From an uncultured Erysipelotrichaceae bacterium (GTDB lineage: Bacteria > Bacillota_I > Bacilli_A > RFN20 > CAG-826), in contig CADBXE010000002.1 in NCBI GenBank assembly GCA_902798595.1, forward strand, positions 1-49,530: a stretch of 49,530 bases of DNA, in the 5' to 3' direction. Shown here one piece after another: positions 25,117 to 36,458 of the stretch. Each line of letters opens with the position of its first letter. Within the stretch, counting starts at the first letter, position 1. Made by a program: the position numbers and the translations under genes. The notes under the pieces were generated by a model. The model was not told the DNA's origin, searched no databases, and saw nothing but the letters and a program-made list of their open reading frames with translations.

Positions 25117-25337
25117 CCGGTTCATTAAACGTTTTAGCCGCTGCTATTGCCATCTTAGGCGTTATGCCTAGTGCTCTTGGTGAAGGTATGGTCTGTGCTC
25201 ACGCATTAGACGGTATGTCCCGTAACCCAGAAATGTATGGCAAACTCAGAACCTCAATGATCTTAGCCTGTGCTCTTGTTGAAACCACAGCTATTTACTC
25301 ATTGCTCATCTCAATTTTGATTTTATTTACAAAGTAA
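25113..25337 (+). CDS. atpE: F-type ATP synthase subunit c with two-carboxylate (Na+-type) ion site
   Basis: A 74-residue hairpin of two membrane helices that builds the rotor ring. The main carboxylate is E57 in helix 2 (LVETTAIYSL), and the polar loop is SRNPE. Aligned by hand to the Na+ c-subunit of Ilyobacter, E57-T58 and Y62 match E65-S66 and Y70. Position 32 (Gln in Ilyobacter) is Glu here, E24 in LGEGM. Two glutamates 33 residues apart is the two-carboxylate motif described for the Fusobacterium nucleatum Na+ c-ring. Na+ coupling is therefore the best prediction. A GGAGGAAG ribosome site precedes the start. Confidence 0.95.
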   Translation: MTGSLNVLAAAIAILGVMPSALGEGMVCAHALDGMSRNPEMYGKLRTSMILACALVETTAIYSLLISILILFTK

Positions 25338-25352
25338 TAGGAGGAAAGAACT

Positions 25353-25895
25353 ATGGTACTTAAAGTATTGAGTAACATGGACGACATTGGTGAAAAAATG
25401 GCGTCGATTGCCCAAAAGTTAATCCCTGACTGGGTTTCTTTTGTCATTCAATTCTCTTCTTTTATTATCCTTCTACTTGTCGTTTTCTTCTTCGCTTATA
25501 AGCCTGTTAAAAAGATGCTTAAAAAGCGTGCGGATTACATCCAACAAGAAATCGATCAAGCCACTGAAAGTCACGCTTTAGCCGTCAAGGAAACTCAGGA
25601 GGCTAAAAGAATCTTAAGTGAATCAAAAAGTGAAGCCAGCCAAATCATTGAAAACGCCACTAAGAAAGGCGAAGAAAAATACGAAGCAATGATGGAAGAG
25701 GCTAGAAGTGAAGTTAAGGACATGAAAATTACCGCTGAACAAGACATTGAACAAGCGAAGCAAGATGCTCTTAACGACATTAGAAAAGAAATGGTTAATG
25801 TCGCATTAACCGCTTCAAAAGAAATTTTAAAACGCGAAGTCGATAAAGATGATAACACTCGACTCGCTGAAGACTTTATCAATCGATTAAATTAA
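25353..25895 (+). CDS. atpF: F-type ATP synthase subunit b
   Basis: A 180-residue stator stalk subunit. A single membrane helix lies at about 28-50 (WVSFVIQFSSFIILLLVVFF), followed by a basic stop (KPVKKMLKKR). A long charged coiled coil runs from about 55 to 165 with the expected Ala/Glu/Lys pattern. The C-terminus, ending in AEDFINRLN, should contact the delta subunit. AGGAGG lies 8 nt before the start. Length and layout are standard for atpF. Confidence 0.95.
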   Translation: MVLKVLSNMDDIGEKMASIAQKLIPDWVSFVIQFSSFIILLLVVFFFAYKPVKKMLKKRADYIQQEIDQATESHALAVKETQEAKRILSESKSEASQIIENATKKGEEKYEAMMEEARSEVKDMKITAEQDIEQAKQDALNDIRKEMVNVALTASKEILKREVDKDDNTRLAEDFINRLN

Positions 25896-25902
25896 TTTAC
25901 CT

Positions 25903-26439
25903 ATGAATCAAATCGCCCAAACATACGCTGAAGCATTGTTCTCGATTGGCTTAGAAGAAAAGAAACTAGCTAAGCTACAAGAGGAAGAAAAAACATTATT
26001 GGAAATCATTGAAGATAATGCTGATTTCTTAATGCTTTTAGATTCCCGCTTTATGAGTGGTAACGAAAGGAAAGATATCGCCACTAAAATCTTGAAGGAT
26101 TTTGATGAAGACATCGTTAATCTATTAAAGGTCATTATCGATAACAATCGAACCTATATGATTAAGGATATCCTGATGGCGTTTAATTCCTTATGCAATG
26201 AATATAAAGGCGTTAAAGAAGGGCTGATTTATTCCGCGTTTGCTTTGGATAAAGTAACCGTTAATAAAATCAAAGATAAGATTAGTCAACTTGAACACAT
26301 GGATGTCGAACTCATCCCACATATTGATCCAACCTTAATCGGTGGTGTCAAAGTGGTCATCAATTCCCACGTCTATGATGGTTCAATTAAAAACCAACTA
26401 GAAAAAATGCAGATTGACCTCTTAGGAAAGGAGCTTTAA
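25903..26439 (+). CDS. atpH: F-type ATP synthase subunit delta
   Basis: A 178-residue peripheral stalk protein (OSCP/delta family) that connects subunit b to the alpha3beta3 crown. The N-terminal domain opens with the typical [16 protein letters not shown], and the C-terminal signature is [14 protein letters not shown] near residues 146-159. It follows atpF by 7 nt and precedes atpA by 2 nt; the AAAGGAG site for atpA lies within its last codons. Moderately divergent in the middle, as usual for delta. Confidence 0.94.
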   Translation: MNQIAQTYAEALFSIGLEEKKLAKLQEEEKTLLEIIEDNADFLMLLDSRFMSGNERKDIATKILKDFDEDIVNLLKVIIDNNRTYMIKDILMAFNSLCNEYKGVKEGLIYSAFALDKVTVNKIKDKISQLEHMDVELIPHIDPTLIGGVKVVINSHVYDGSIKNQLEKMQIDLLGKEL

Positions 26440-26441
26440 TC

Positions 26442-27950
26442 ATGAAAATCCACGCTAATGAAATCAGCGCTCTTATTAAAGAGCAAATTAAAAACTACCG
26501 CCACAAAATCGATAGTAATGACGTCGGTACAGTCGTCTCTGTCGGTGATGGTATCGCCAATGTCTATGGCTTAGAAAAAGCTATGCTTGGTGAACTTTTG
26601 TTATTCCCAAATAACGTATATGGTATGGTCATGAATTTGGACAGCGATAGTGTGGGTGTTGTCCTTTTAGGTAACGATTCCTTGGTTAAAGAAGGCGATT
26701 TAGTCAATCGTACAAAGATGGTCATGGAAGTCCCAGTTGGTGAAGCTTTATTAGGCAGAGTGGTCAATTCCCTTGGTCAACCAATCGATGGCTTAGGCGA
26801 TATTAAAACCACCAATAGACGCCCAATCGAAGTGATTGCCCCAGGCGTCATTAAAAGAAAAAGTGTTGATACCCCACTTGAAACCGGTATCACAATGATT
26901 GATACGATGACCCCAATTGGTCGCGGTCAAAGAGAACTTATTATCGGTGATAGACAAACCGGTAAAACCGCGATCGCTATTGATACCATCCTCAATCAAA
27001 AAGATAAGAACGTCATTTGTATTTATGTCGCCATCGGACAAAAGAATTCCACAGTCGCTCAAATCGTTGATAAGTTAAAACGCTTTAAAGCAATGGATTA
27101 CACCATTGTGGTTAGTGCTTCAGCTTCTGAACCAGCGCCTTTGCTTTATATCGCTCCATACGCTGGTAGCGCAATGGCGGAAGAATTCATGTACCAAGGT
27201 AAAGATGTCTTAATCGTCTATGATGATTTAAGTAAACACGCTGTCGCTTATCGTACATTATCTCTTCTACTGAAGAGAGCTCCAGGTAGAGAAGCTTATC
27301 CAGGTGATGTCTTCTATCTCCATAGTAGACTTCTTGAAAGAGCATGTAAGTTAGCTCCTGAATTTGGTGGTGGTTCCATTACCGCTTTACCAATTGTTGA
27401 GACACAATCCGGTGACATTAGTGCTTATATTCCTACTAACGTCATTTCCATTACCGATGGACAAATCTTCTTACAAGCGGATTTATTCAATGCTGGTCAA
27501 AGACCTGCTATCGATAGTGGTCTTTCCGTTTCTCGTGTTGGTGGTGACGCCCAATTCAAAGCCACAAAACAAGTTGCCCGTGCATTAAAAATCGAATTAG
27601 CGAGCTACTTAGAAATGAAGTCATTCTCCCAATTTGGTAGTGATCTTGATGCTTCAACATTATCAGTGTTAAATCATGGTGAAGCTCTCATGGCGATGCT
27701 CAAGCAAAAACAATACAACGTCTATCAACTAGATAAACAAGTCTTTGACTTATATGTTGCTAAGAATGGTTTCTTAGATAACTTAGATAAGAACAACGTC
27801 CGTAAAGTCTTAGACAAAGCTTACGATGAATTTAAAGCCACTAACGGTGAGGTTTTAAATAACATCAATAAAAACAAACAAATCTCTGATAAGGATGAAG
27901 AAGTCCTTAACAAGGAATTAAAAGAATTTTTTGAAAATTTGAATCAATAG
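26442..27950 (+). CDS. atpA: F-type ATP synthase subunit alpha
   Basis: A 502-residue regulatory nucleotide-binding subunit of F1. The beta-barrel domain at the start contains [13 protein letters not shown]. The P-loop is GDRQTGKTA near residue 170, and the arginine finger lies in the [10 protein letters not shown] region around 365. Length is typical. The ribosome site AAGGAG sits at the end of atpH. The C-terminal end, [11 protein letters not shown], is normal. No oddity is seen. Confidence 0.97.
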   Translation: MKIHANEISALIKEQIKNYRHKIDSNDVGTVVSVGDGIANVYGLEKAMLGELLLFPNNVYGMVMNLDSDSVGVVLLGNDSLVKEGDLVNRTKMVMEVPVGEALLGRVVNSLGQPIDGLGDIKTTNRRPIEVIAPGVIKRKSVDTPLETGITMIDTMTPIGRGQRELIIGDRQTGKTAIAIDTILNQKDKNVICIYVAIGQKNSTVAQIVDKLKRFKAMDYTIVVSASASEPAPLLYIAPYAGSAMAEEFMYQGKDVLIVYDDLSKHAVAYRTLSLLLKRAPGREAYPGDVFYLHSRLLERACKLAPEFGGGSITALPIVETQSGDISAYIPTNVISITDGQIFLQADLFNAGQRPAIDSGLSVSRVGGDAQFKATKQVARALKIELASYLEMKSFSQFGSDLDASTLSVLNHGEALMAMLKQKQYNVYQLDKQVFDLYVAKNGFLDNLDKNNVRKVLDKAYDEFKATNGEVLNNINKNKQISDKDEEVLNKELKEFFENLNQ

Positions 27951-27953
27951 TGT

Positions 27954-30603
<2,650 letters not shown>

Positions 30604-30614
30604 GAGGTCAGCCT

Positions 30615-31178
30615 ATGCATTCTTGGCATGATGTTAAAATTAGCCGCGTTACTCCCGAAGACTTCATCGCGGTTATCGAAATCTCTAAAGGTAGTAAAAA
30701 CAAATACGAACTTGATAAAGAAACAGGTCATTTAATCTTAGACCGTGTTTTATTCACATCCACTCACTATCCACAAAACTATGGTTTCATCCCACGCACA
30801 TTCGCGGATGACTATGACCCATTAGATGTTTTAGTGCTCTGCAGTGAAGCGATTGTTCCGATGTCACTAGTAGAGTGTTTCCCAATTGGTGTGCTTATTA
30901 TGACCGATAACGGTCTTAATGATGAAAAGATTATCGCTGTTGCGAAAAACGATCCGTTCTATAACGGTTATAGCGATATTAGTGAAGTTCCACCTCATAT
31001 CATGGAGGAAATCAAACACTTCTTCCAAGTCTATAAATCTTTAGAAGGCAAAGACACAACGGTGGAAGTATTTAAAGATAGAAAAGCCGCAGAACAAATT
31101 ATTCAAGACTGCTTAGATAGATATCATCACGATATCGAACCACGCGTAGTCGCGGAGAGAAAAGCAAGAGGCTATTAA
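30615..31178 (+). CDS. ppa: Soluble inorganic pyrophosphatase (family I)
   Basis: A 187-residue Mg2+-dependent enzyme hydrolysing PPi to two phosphates. Family I features are KNKYELDKETG near the N-terminus, the YPQNYGFIP stretch, and the DDYDPLDVLVL signature carrying the metal-binding aspartates. Most Bacilli use the unrelated family II (DHH) enzyme; family I is less common there. It sits directly after atpC, in the same transcription unit as the PPi-dependent phosphofructokinase, giving this operon both a PPi user and a PPi remover. Its stop overlaps the trmL start (TAATG). Confidence 0.95.
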   Translation: MHSWHDVKISRVTPEDFIAVIEISKGSKNKYELDKETGHLILDRVLFTSTHYPQNYGFIPRTFADDYDPLDVLVLCSEAIVPMSLVECFPIGVLIMTDNGLNDEKIIAVAKNDPFYNGYSDISEVPPHIMEEIKHFFQVYKSLEGKDTTVEVFKDRKAAEQIIQDCLDRYHHDIEPRVVAERKARGY

Positions 31179-31690
31179 TGCTCCATATCGTTTTATATCG
31201 TCCAGAGAAACCACAAAATACTGGTAACATAATGAGAACATGTGTCGCTATCCACGCGACACTTCACATTATTGGACCAATTACTTTTTCTATTGATTCC
31301 AAAGATCTCAAAAGAGTGGGCATGGACTATATTGATGACTTAAAAATGCATTTCTATAAGGACTATGACGAATTCGTTAAAGAGAATCCTAATGCGAATA
31401 TCTATTACGTCACTAGATACGCTAGAACAGTTTATTCTTCCTATGATTTATCTAATCCTGTAAAAGATCTCTACTTAATGTTTGGAAGAGAATCAACAGG
31501 TATTCCTCACGATATCTTAAAAGAACACGAAGACCGCTTAATGCGTATTCCAATGGTTCCAGAAGCAAGAAGCTTAAACTTATCTAACTGTGTCGCTCTT
31601 GTGGCTTATGAAGCCTTAAGACAACAAAACTTCCCCAATCTTGCGACTGAGGAAGCTATTAAAGGACCAGATTTCTTGTTTAAGGACTAG
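31178..31690 (+). CDS. trmL: tRNA (cytidine/uridine-34-2'-O)-methyltransferase TrmL
   Basis: A 170-residue SPOUT-fold methyltransferase that methylates the wobble ribose of tRNA-Leu isoacceptors. Motifs: N-terminal IVLYRPEKPQNTGNIMRTC (motif 1, N and R catalytic region), LMFGRESTGIPHDIL (motif 2) and RIPMVPEARSLNLSNCVALV (motif 3), which form the knotted AdoMet site. Length is standard. It starts in a 1-nt overlap with ppa and ends within a hairpin terminator, apparently closing the pfp-atp-ppa transcription unit. The stop codon is convergent with that of rqcH. Confidence 0.94.
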   Translation: MLHIVLYRPEKPQNTGNIMRTCVAIHATLHIIGPITFSIDSKDLKRVGMDYIDDLKMHFYKDYDEFVKENPNANIYYVTRYARTVYSSYDLSNPVKDLYLMFGRESTGIPHDILKEHEDRLMRIPMVPEARSLNLSNCVALVAYEALRQQNFPNLATEEAIKGPDFLFKD

Positions 31691-31700
31691 TAGTCCTTTT
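31682..31700 (+). terminator. Terminator built over the trmL stop codon and the rqcH 3' end
   Basis: AAGGACT-AGT-AGTCCTT is a perfect 7-bp stem with a 3-nt loop, followed by a T tract on the plus strand. It contains the trmL TAG and lies over the last codons of the opposite gene. On the minus strand no U-tract follows, so it is directional. Confidence 0.75.
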
Positions 31701-33060
31701 TATTATTCAATAATTCAACTGTTTCTTTACGTACATTATTCAAAGTAATCGTGGAGTAACTAAGAAGATTAGCCTCGCCGAAAGCGTGGCCTTTTTTCAC
31801 ATTCTTCATTTCTGTAATCATTATGTCCCCAGCGGTTTTATTGGAGAGAATTAAACATAATTCCGCAGCGACGAGTTTCACAGCGTTACTTGGATTAGGA
31901 GTGTGAATAATGACGTGTGCTCCATGATAGTCTTTGATATGTAAATACCAATCATCTTTTTTGGCAATTTTAAATGTTAATTCATTATTTGAAGAAGCAT
32001 TCTTGCCAAAAGAAATCTTCACATTATCATAAATGATAAAGGAACTCTTAATAGGGGAGACTTTCTTTTTAAGATGTTTCTTAGGAAGCAGTTCTTGGCT
32101 TAACGCAAATAACTCTTCGTCATTCATATATTGAGAACTACTTAATAAGTAAGATAAGTAATCTTCTTCTTGCTTAGCCTTTTCGATTTCTAAAGAAGCC
32201 ATTTCAATAGTTCTCTTGCTCTTTTTGTATTTCTTAAATAATTGATTAGCGTTCTCAACAATAGATTTAGATCCATCTAAAACAATATTGTTATCTTTAA
32301 GATACTCATCCAATAACTCTTTATCGTATTGGTACGCTAATAAGTAGTTACCATGATTCGCATCGTCTAAGTGCGCTTCAGCGGCGTCTATTTCAGAGGC
32401 TAAAACACTAGCTTTCTTATTAAGTGATTTAACACGTGATTTGATATAACGATACAAAGGAGTAAACTTTTCTTTCTTATGCACAAGTAAGGCGTTTTCA
32501 TAATAACTAATCGCCTTTTGTTTAATCTCTTTTAAAGAAGGAATTTCATTTTCTTCCCTTAATTCGCCACGATTAGGATATTCATAACTTAGGTTGTTTA
32601 GTATTGCTCTAGCCGTAGTGACACCAGAATAATGAAGCGCGTGGATAATCTTTCCTTCTTCATTAACGAAGACTAAATTTGCTCTTTGAGGGATGCATTC
32701 TAAATACAAATGAGTGACAACTTTTTCATAATAATCATTAGCCTTTTGAATGATAAAATGCACGATACGGTCATCGTTATCTAAAGAAATATCGACGATA
32801 TAAGCATCTTTAAGAAATTTTCTTAAAGATTCATTCAAAGTTCCCGTTATCGTTGGTTCAGTTTTACGAATGTCCACTAAAGCGATAAATGGGTGTTGAT
32901 GATTAAGCGAAATAAGTAACTTCTCTTCTTTAATCATGGAGAGGGTACACAAAAAATCGTGAGAATTAATCACAGTAATATTGTTGATACGACAACCAAT
33001 GATTCTCTTTTTTAATTCTTCAATGACCTTCTTAAAAGAAGAGTAGGAATAGTAGTTCAT
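31687..33060 (-). CDS. rqcH: RqcH-type ribosome quality control factor (NFACT family), compact form
   Basis: A 457-residue NFACT protein. The family binds obstructed 50S subunits and directs C-terminal alanine tailing of stalled peptides. Residues 1-170 are the NFACT-N domain. The D97-R98 pair, required for alanine tailing in B. subtilis RqcH, is present at exactly those numbers (NDDRIVHF). A coiled coil runs about 200-310. The NFACT-R domain follows, with DWYLHIKDYHGAHVII and the C-terminal KKGHAFGEANLLSY. B. subtilis RqcH is about 570 residues, so this version is about 110 shorter, mainly in the middle. The -10 box TAAGAT ends 6 nt before the ATG, suggesting leaderless translation. Confidence 0.92.
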   Translation of the reverse strand: MNYYSYSSFKKVIEELKKRIIGCRINNITVINSHDFLCTLSMIKEEKLLISLNHQHPFIALVDIRKTEPTITGTLNESLRKFLKDAYIVDISLDNDDRIVHFIIQKANDYYEKVVTHLYLECIPQRANLVFVNEEGKIIHALHYSGVTTARAILNNLSYEYPNRGELREENEIPSLKEIKQKAISYYENALLVHKKEKFTPLYRYIKSRVKSLNKKASVLASEIDAAEAHLDDANHGNYLLAYQYDKELLDEYLKDNNIVLDGSKSIVENANQLFKKYKKSKRTIEMASLEIEKAKQEEDYLSYLLSSSQYMNDEELFALSQELLPKKHLKKKVSPIKSSFIIYDNVKISFGKNASSNNELTFKIAKKDDWYLHIKDYHGAHVIIHTPNPSNAVKLVAAELCLILSNKTAGDIMITEMKNVKKGHAFGEANLLSYSTITLNNVRKETVELLNNKKDY

Positions 33061-33066
33061 GGAAAT

Positions 33067-33095
33067 ATCTTAACAGAAAAGTTGAATATAGTTAA
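33067..33095 (-). promoter_or_regulatory. Promoter of rqcH, leaderless type
   Basis: On the minus strand TTAACT (33090-33095) and TAAGAT (33067-33072) are 17 nt apart, and only 6 nt (33061-33066) separate the -10 from the ATG. No ribosome site fits in that space. Confidence 0.6.
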
Positions 33096-33115
33096 GAAAA
33101 TAGGGTAACAGGTGT

Positions 33116-33143
33116 TGCCTTATTTATAAATATCTTATAAAAT
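33116..33143 (+). promoter_or_regulatory. Promoter of the gmk-to-rpe operon
   Basis: TTGCCT (33116-33121) and TAAAAT (33138-33143) are 16 nt apart. The ATG of gmk lies 10 nt after the -10, so the leader would be only about 4 nt, again without a Shine-Dalgarno sequence. Confidence 0.45.
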
Positions 33144-33153
33144 ATGTCGTACT

Positions 33154-33726
33154 ATGAAAAAAGGGTTATTGATTATTCTTAGTGGTCCATCCGGTGTCGG
33201 CAAAGGCACAGTGAGAAAATACATCATGAATCGTGAATTATTCCCGATGGTATTTTCTGTTTCAATGACGACAAGAGAACCACGCGCCACTGAGACCAAT
33301 GGTGTGGAATATTACTTTGTTAGTAAAGAAGAATTCCAAAAGAATATTGATAACGATAATTTCCTTGAATGGGCGGAATTCGTTGGTAACCGTTATGGCA
33401 CTCCAAGAAGCATTGTGGAAGATCTCCGCAACCAAGGCAAAAACGTCTTGTTAGAGATTGAAATCAACGGTGCTGAACAAGTGCTTTCGAAGGTTAAAGA
33501 TGATAGAGTCGTTTCCTTCTATTTAAAACCGCCTTCAATGAAACAATTAGAAGAACGTATTAGAAAGAGAAAATCTGAACCAGAAGACGTCATTAAAAAA
33601 CGTTTAGCGAAAGCGGAAGCCGAAATGGAAAAAGCTAAGAACTACGATTTCGTGATTATGAACGATCGTATTAATCGCGCTGGTGATGAAATTATAAAAA
33701 TCCTTAAGGAATTTGATAGAGACTAA
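33154..33726 (+). CDS. gmk: Guanylate kinase
   Basis: A 190-residue kinase converting GMP to GDP. The P-loop is GPSGVGKGT (residues 11-19) and the GMP-binding segment is SMTTREPRATETNGVEYYFV. The lid/NMP domain has EWAEFVGNRYGTP and the C-terminal adenine loop contains FVIMNDRINRA. Full length. It heads a tightly packed run of plus-strand genes (gmk-priA-...-rpe). In B. subtilis the neighbouring genes rpoZ and coaBC lie between gmk and priA; they are absent from this interval. Confidence 0.96.
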   Translation: MKKGLLIILSGPSGVGKGTVRKYIMNRELFPMVFSVSMTTREPRATETNGVEYYFVSKEEFQKNIDNDNFLEWAEFVGNRYGTPRSIVEDLRNQGKNVLLEIEINGAEQVLSKVKDDRVVSFYLKPPSMKQLEERIRKRKSEPEDVIKKRLAKAEAEMEKAKNYDFVIMNDRINRAGDEIIKILKEFDRD

Positions 33727-33740
33727 GAGACGGTTTGAGT

Positions 33741-35936
33741 ATGCAAATAGTGGAAGTTCTGATTGAATATGCCAAGAGCTCATTAAACCGTCCTTTTTCT
33801 TATTTCTATAACGGCCAAAAGAAACTAGTAAAAGGTATCCGTGTTTTACTTGATTTTAATCATCGAGATATTGTTGGTTACATAGTAAAAGTTGAAGAAA
33901 CTAATAAGACTGTCGAAGAATATGAAGAAGAAAAAGGCTTCTCTATTTCTGAGATTAAAGACGTCATTGATGATGAACCTCTTTTAAATGAAGAATTGCT
34001 TTCATTATTAGAAGAAGTCTCCTCATATTACCTCGTTCCAAAAATCAGTGTTCTTCAATCAATGCTTCCTCCAAGTCTATCGCCTAGAAAATCTTCTTTA
34101 AAAGCTCCTAAAATAGCGTATGACCAATTCTTAGAAGTGATTGATGATAATGAAGAAGACTTAACAAATAAACAAATCGAACTTTTAAGATTTATTAAAC
34201 TTGAAGGTCGTGTTTTAAAACGCGATATTAAGCAAGTTAGCATTATCGATAAGCTCTTAGAAAAAGAAAGAATTAAGATTGTTAAAGAAGAAAAACGCAG
34301 GTTAAAGATACCTGATTATAAATATCAAACACCTCCTAAACTTAGCGAAGATCAAAATAAGGTCATTGATGAGTTCAATAATTCTAATGATTTGGTCTAC
34401 TTATTAGAGGGTGTCACTGGTTCTGGTAAAACAGAAGTCTATTTAAACTTATCCGAACAAGTTTTAAAAGCGGGCAAATCAGTCTTAATGCTTGTTCCTG
34501 AAATCTCATTGACCCCAATGATGGTGGAATACTTCCTTCATCGTTTCCAAAATAATGTCGCTATCTTGCATAGCGAATTAACTCCTGCTGAGAAATACGA
34601 TGAATATCGTAAGATTGCACACGGTGATTGCAAGATTGTCGTCGGTGTGAGAAGCGCAATATTCGCTCCTTTGAAGAATATCGGTTTAATCATCCTTGAT
34701 GAAGAACATACCGAATCATATAAACAAGACAATCTTCCTTTCTATCACGCTAGGGAAGTGGCAATTATGCGTGCTAGATACCATAAAGCCAAAGTTCTTT
34801 TAGCAAGCGCCACCCCATCTTTAGAGAGCAGGGCAAGAGGACAAAAAGGTGTTTACCACATGCTTTATTTAACAAAGCGTATTAATAATCAAAAGCTCCC
34901 AACTACTAAAATAGTCAACATGCTTGATTATCATAATATCGATCGTGATAGTTATATCTTTTCCCACACCCTAAGACAATCTATTCACGAAACATTAGCG
35001 AAGAATGAGCAAGCCATTCTTTTAATTAATAGAAGAGGTTTCTCCACTCATGTGACATGCCGTAACTGTGGTCATGTCTTTAAATGTCCAACATGTGGTA
35101 TTGCTTTAACCTATCATAAGAAGGATAACATGCTTAAATGCCATCACTGTGACTATGTCGAACCACTAGGAGAAACATGCCCCGAATGTGGTGATGCTCA
35201 CCTCATAAAAACAGGCTTTGGCACAGAAAGAATTGAAGAAGAAGTGCAACGCCTTTTCCCAAGCGCTAGAACTTTAAGGTTAGATAGTGACTCCGCAAAG
35301 AATAAGAGTAAGATTCCGGAAGTAATAGAAACTTTTAGAAAGAAAGAAGCTGATGTCTTAATTGGTACGCAAATGATTGCTAAGGGCCATGATTTCCCAG
35401 ATGTAACGCTTGTTGGTATCGTTTTAGCGGACATTGGTTTATCTATGCCATCCTATCGTAGCAATGAAAGAGCGTTCCAGCTCATTACTCAAGCTATTGG
35501 TCGATCTGGAAGAAAAGAAAAACCCGGTACAGCAATTATTCAAACATATTTACCAAGCCATTACGCAATCACGTTTGCCGCCAGACAAGACTATGAACTT
35601 TTCTATCGCAAAGAGATGGAAATGCGCAAACTACAATTTTATCCTCCATATGCTTATTTAGCGAGTGTCACATTGCGCGCTAAAAATGAGGAATCGGTGA
35701 TTGAAAATACTTATCGAATCGTTGATTTCTTAAACGATGAATTTATGGATACCGCTCAAATACTTGGTCCATCAACCCCGTACATTCCATACGATATGGG
35801 CTTGCACGTTCGTTGCATTTTAGTGAAGTTTAGAGACCCAGATAAAGCACACAAAATCTTCGAAAAGATGCAACAATTGTTTGCCTATAACAACCAATAC
35901 GAATTGCTCGTTAATATAGATCCTTACAATTTTTAA
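33741..35936 (+). CDS. priA: Primosomal protein N' (PriA helicase)
   Basis: A 731-residue SF2 helicase that restarts stalled replication forks. An N-terminal DNA-binding 3'BD domain covers about 1-100. Walker A is GVTGSGKTEVYL, and the DEAH-type box is LDEEH followed by SYKQDNLPFYHAREVA. Eight cysteines of the paired zinc site are all present in CRNC, CPTC, CHHC and CPEC (about residues 437-479). Helicase motifs V/VI are IGTQMIAKGHDFPDVT and TQAIGRSGRKEKPG. The start is taken as ATG 33741, with a TTG at 33735 as the alternative (two more residues). It lies 14 nt after gmk. Full length and intact. Confidence 0.95.
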   Translation: MQIVEVLIEYAKSSLNRPFSYFYNGQKKLVKGIRVLLDFNHRDIVGYIVKVEETNKTVEEYEEEKGFSISEIKDVIDDEPLLNEELLSLLEEVSSYYLVPKISVLQSMLPPSLSPRKSSLKAPKIAYDQFLEVIDDNEEDLTNKQIELLRFIKLEGRVLKRDIKQVSIIDKLLEKERIKIVKEEKRRLKIPDYKYQTPPKLSEDQNKVIDEFNNSNDLVYLLEGVTGSGKTEVYLNLSEQVLKAGKSVLMLVPEISLTPMMVEYFLHRFQNNVAILHSELTPAEKYDEYRKIAHGDCKIVVGVRSAIFAPLKNIGLIILDEEHTESYKQDNLPFYHAREVAIMRARYHKAKVLLASATPSLESRARGQKGVYHMLYLTKRINNQKLPTTKIVNMLDYHNIDRDSYIFSHTLRQSIHETLAKNEQAILLINRRGFSTHVTCRNCGHVFKCPTCGIALTYHKKDNMLKCHHCDYVEPLGETCPECGDAHLIKTGFGTERIEEEVQRLFPSARTLRLDSDSAKNKSKIPEVIETFRKKEADVLIGTQMIAKGHDFPDVTLVGIVLADIGLSMPSYRSNERAFQLITQAIGRSGRKEKPGTAIIQTYLPSHYAITFAARQDYELFYRKEMEMRKLQFYPPYAYLASVTLRAKNEESVIENTYRIVDFLNDEFMDTAQILGPSTPYIPYDMGLHVRCILVKFRDPDKAHKIFEKMQQLFAYNNQYELLVNIDPYNF

Positions 35937-35987
35937 TATTAAAAATGTATTCTTTGTATTATACTATCTCTGAGGTATTTTAATTAT

Positions 35988-36437
35988 ATGATTACTGTTA
36001 CTATTTACGGTCTCGATCAATTTGTCGTAGGTCGTTTATCTCGTGAAATGACGCCAAACTTAGCAAAACTTTACGAGTTAGACGAAAGCGAAATTTTATT
36101 TGTGGCGCCTGAAAATATGGTTTTCCATAATGGTGTCGAACAAACATCTTGGAACATTATCATCCATGTTAATGCTCCTAAAAAGGTCCAAGTCTTACAA
36201 GACCAAGTGGCCAAATTCATTCTAGAAAGTATCGGCGATGTCGCAATTAATAAAATCATTGAATTCTATTATTATTCGCAAGACGATCGCTACAGCAAAT
36301 TTAACGACAATTATCCACGCTTTATCGCGAGCGATAATTTAGTCGATATTGCTAATGAGGACTATGAGGATATGGAAGAAGGAGAGGGCGATGATGAAAT
36401 CTTCACCGGCGACATCTTCCAAAACTTCAACGACTAA
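35988..36437 (+). CDS. Small acidic protein, possibly DUF1904/tautomerase-like
   Basis: A 149-residue soluble protein of uncertain identity. The order of elements (short strand MITVTIYGL, helix with SREMTPNLAKLY, strands ILFVAPENMVFHNG and SWNIIIHVNAP, helix VQDQVAKFILESI, strand NKIIEFYYY) resembles the tautomerase-like DUF1904 fold. The catalytic N-terminal proline of true tautomerases is absent (residue 2 is Ile). The last 35 residues are strongly acidic (EDYEDMEEGEGDDE). It occupies the interval between priA and the rsmB-like gene where many Bacilli carry def and fmt. It has a GAGG ribosome site and a TATACT box upstream. Confidence 0.6.
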   Translation: MITVTIYGLDQFVVGRLSREMTPNLAKLYELDESEILFVAPENMVFHNGVEQTSWNIIIHVNAPKKVQVLQDQVAKFILESIGDVAINKIIEFYYYSQDDRYSKFNDNYPRFIASDNLVDIANEDYEDMEEGEGDDEIFTGDIFQNFND

Positions 36438-36458
36438 CCGTCATCAGGAGGGTCTAAT

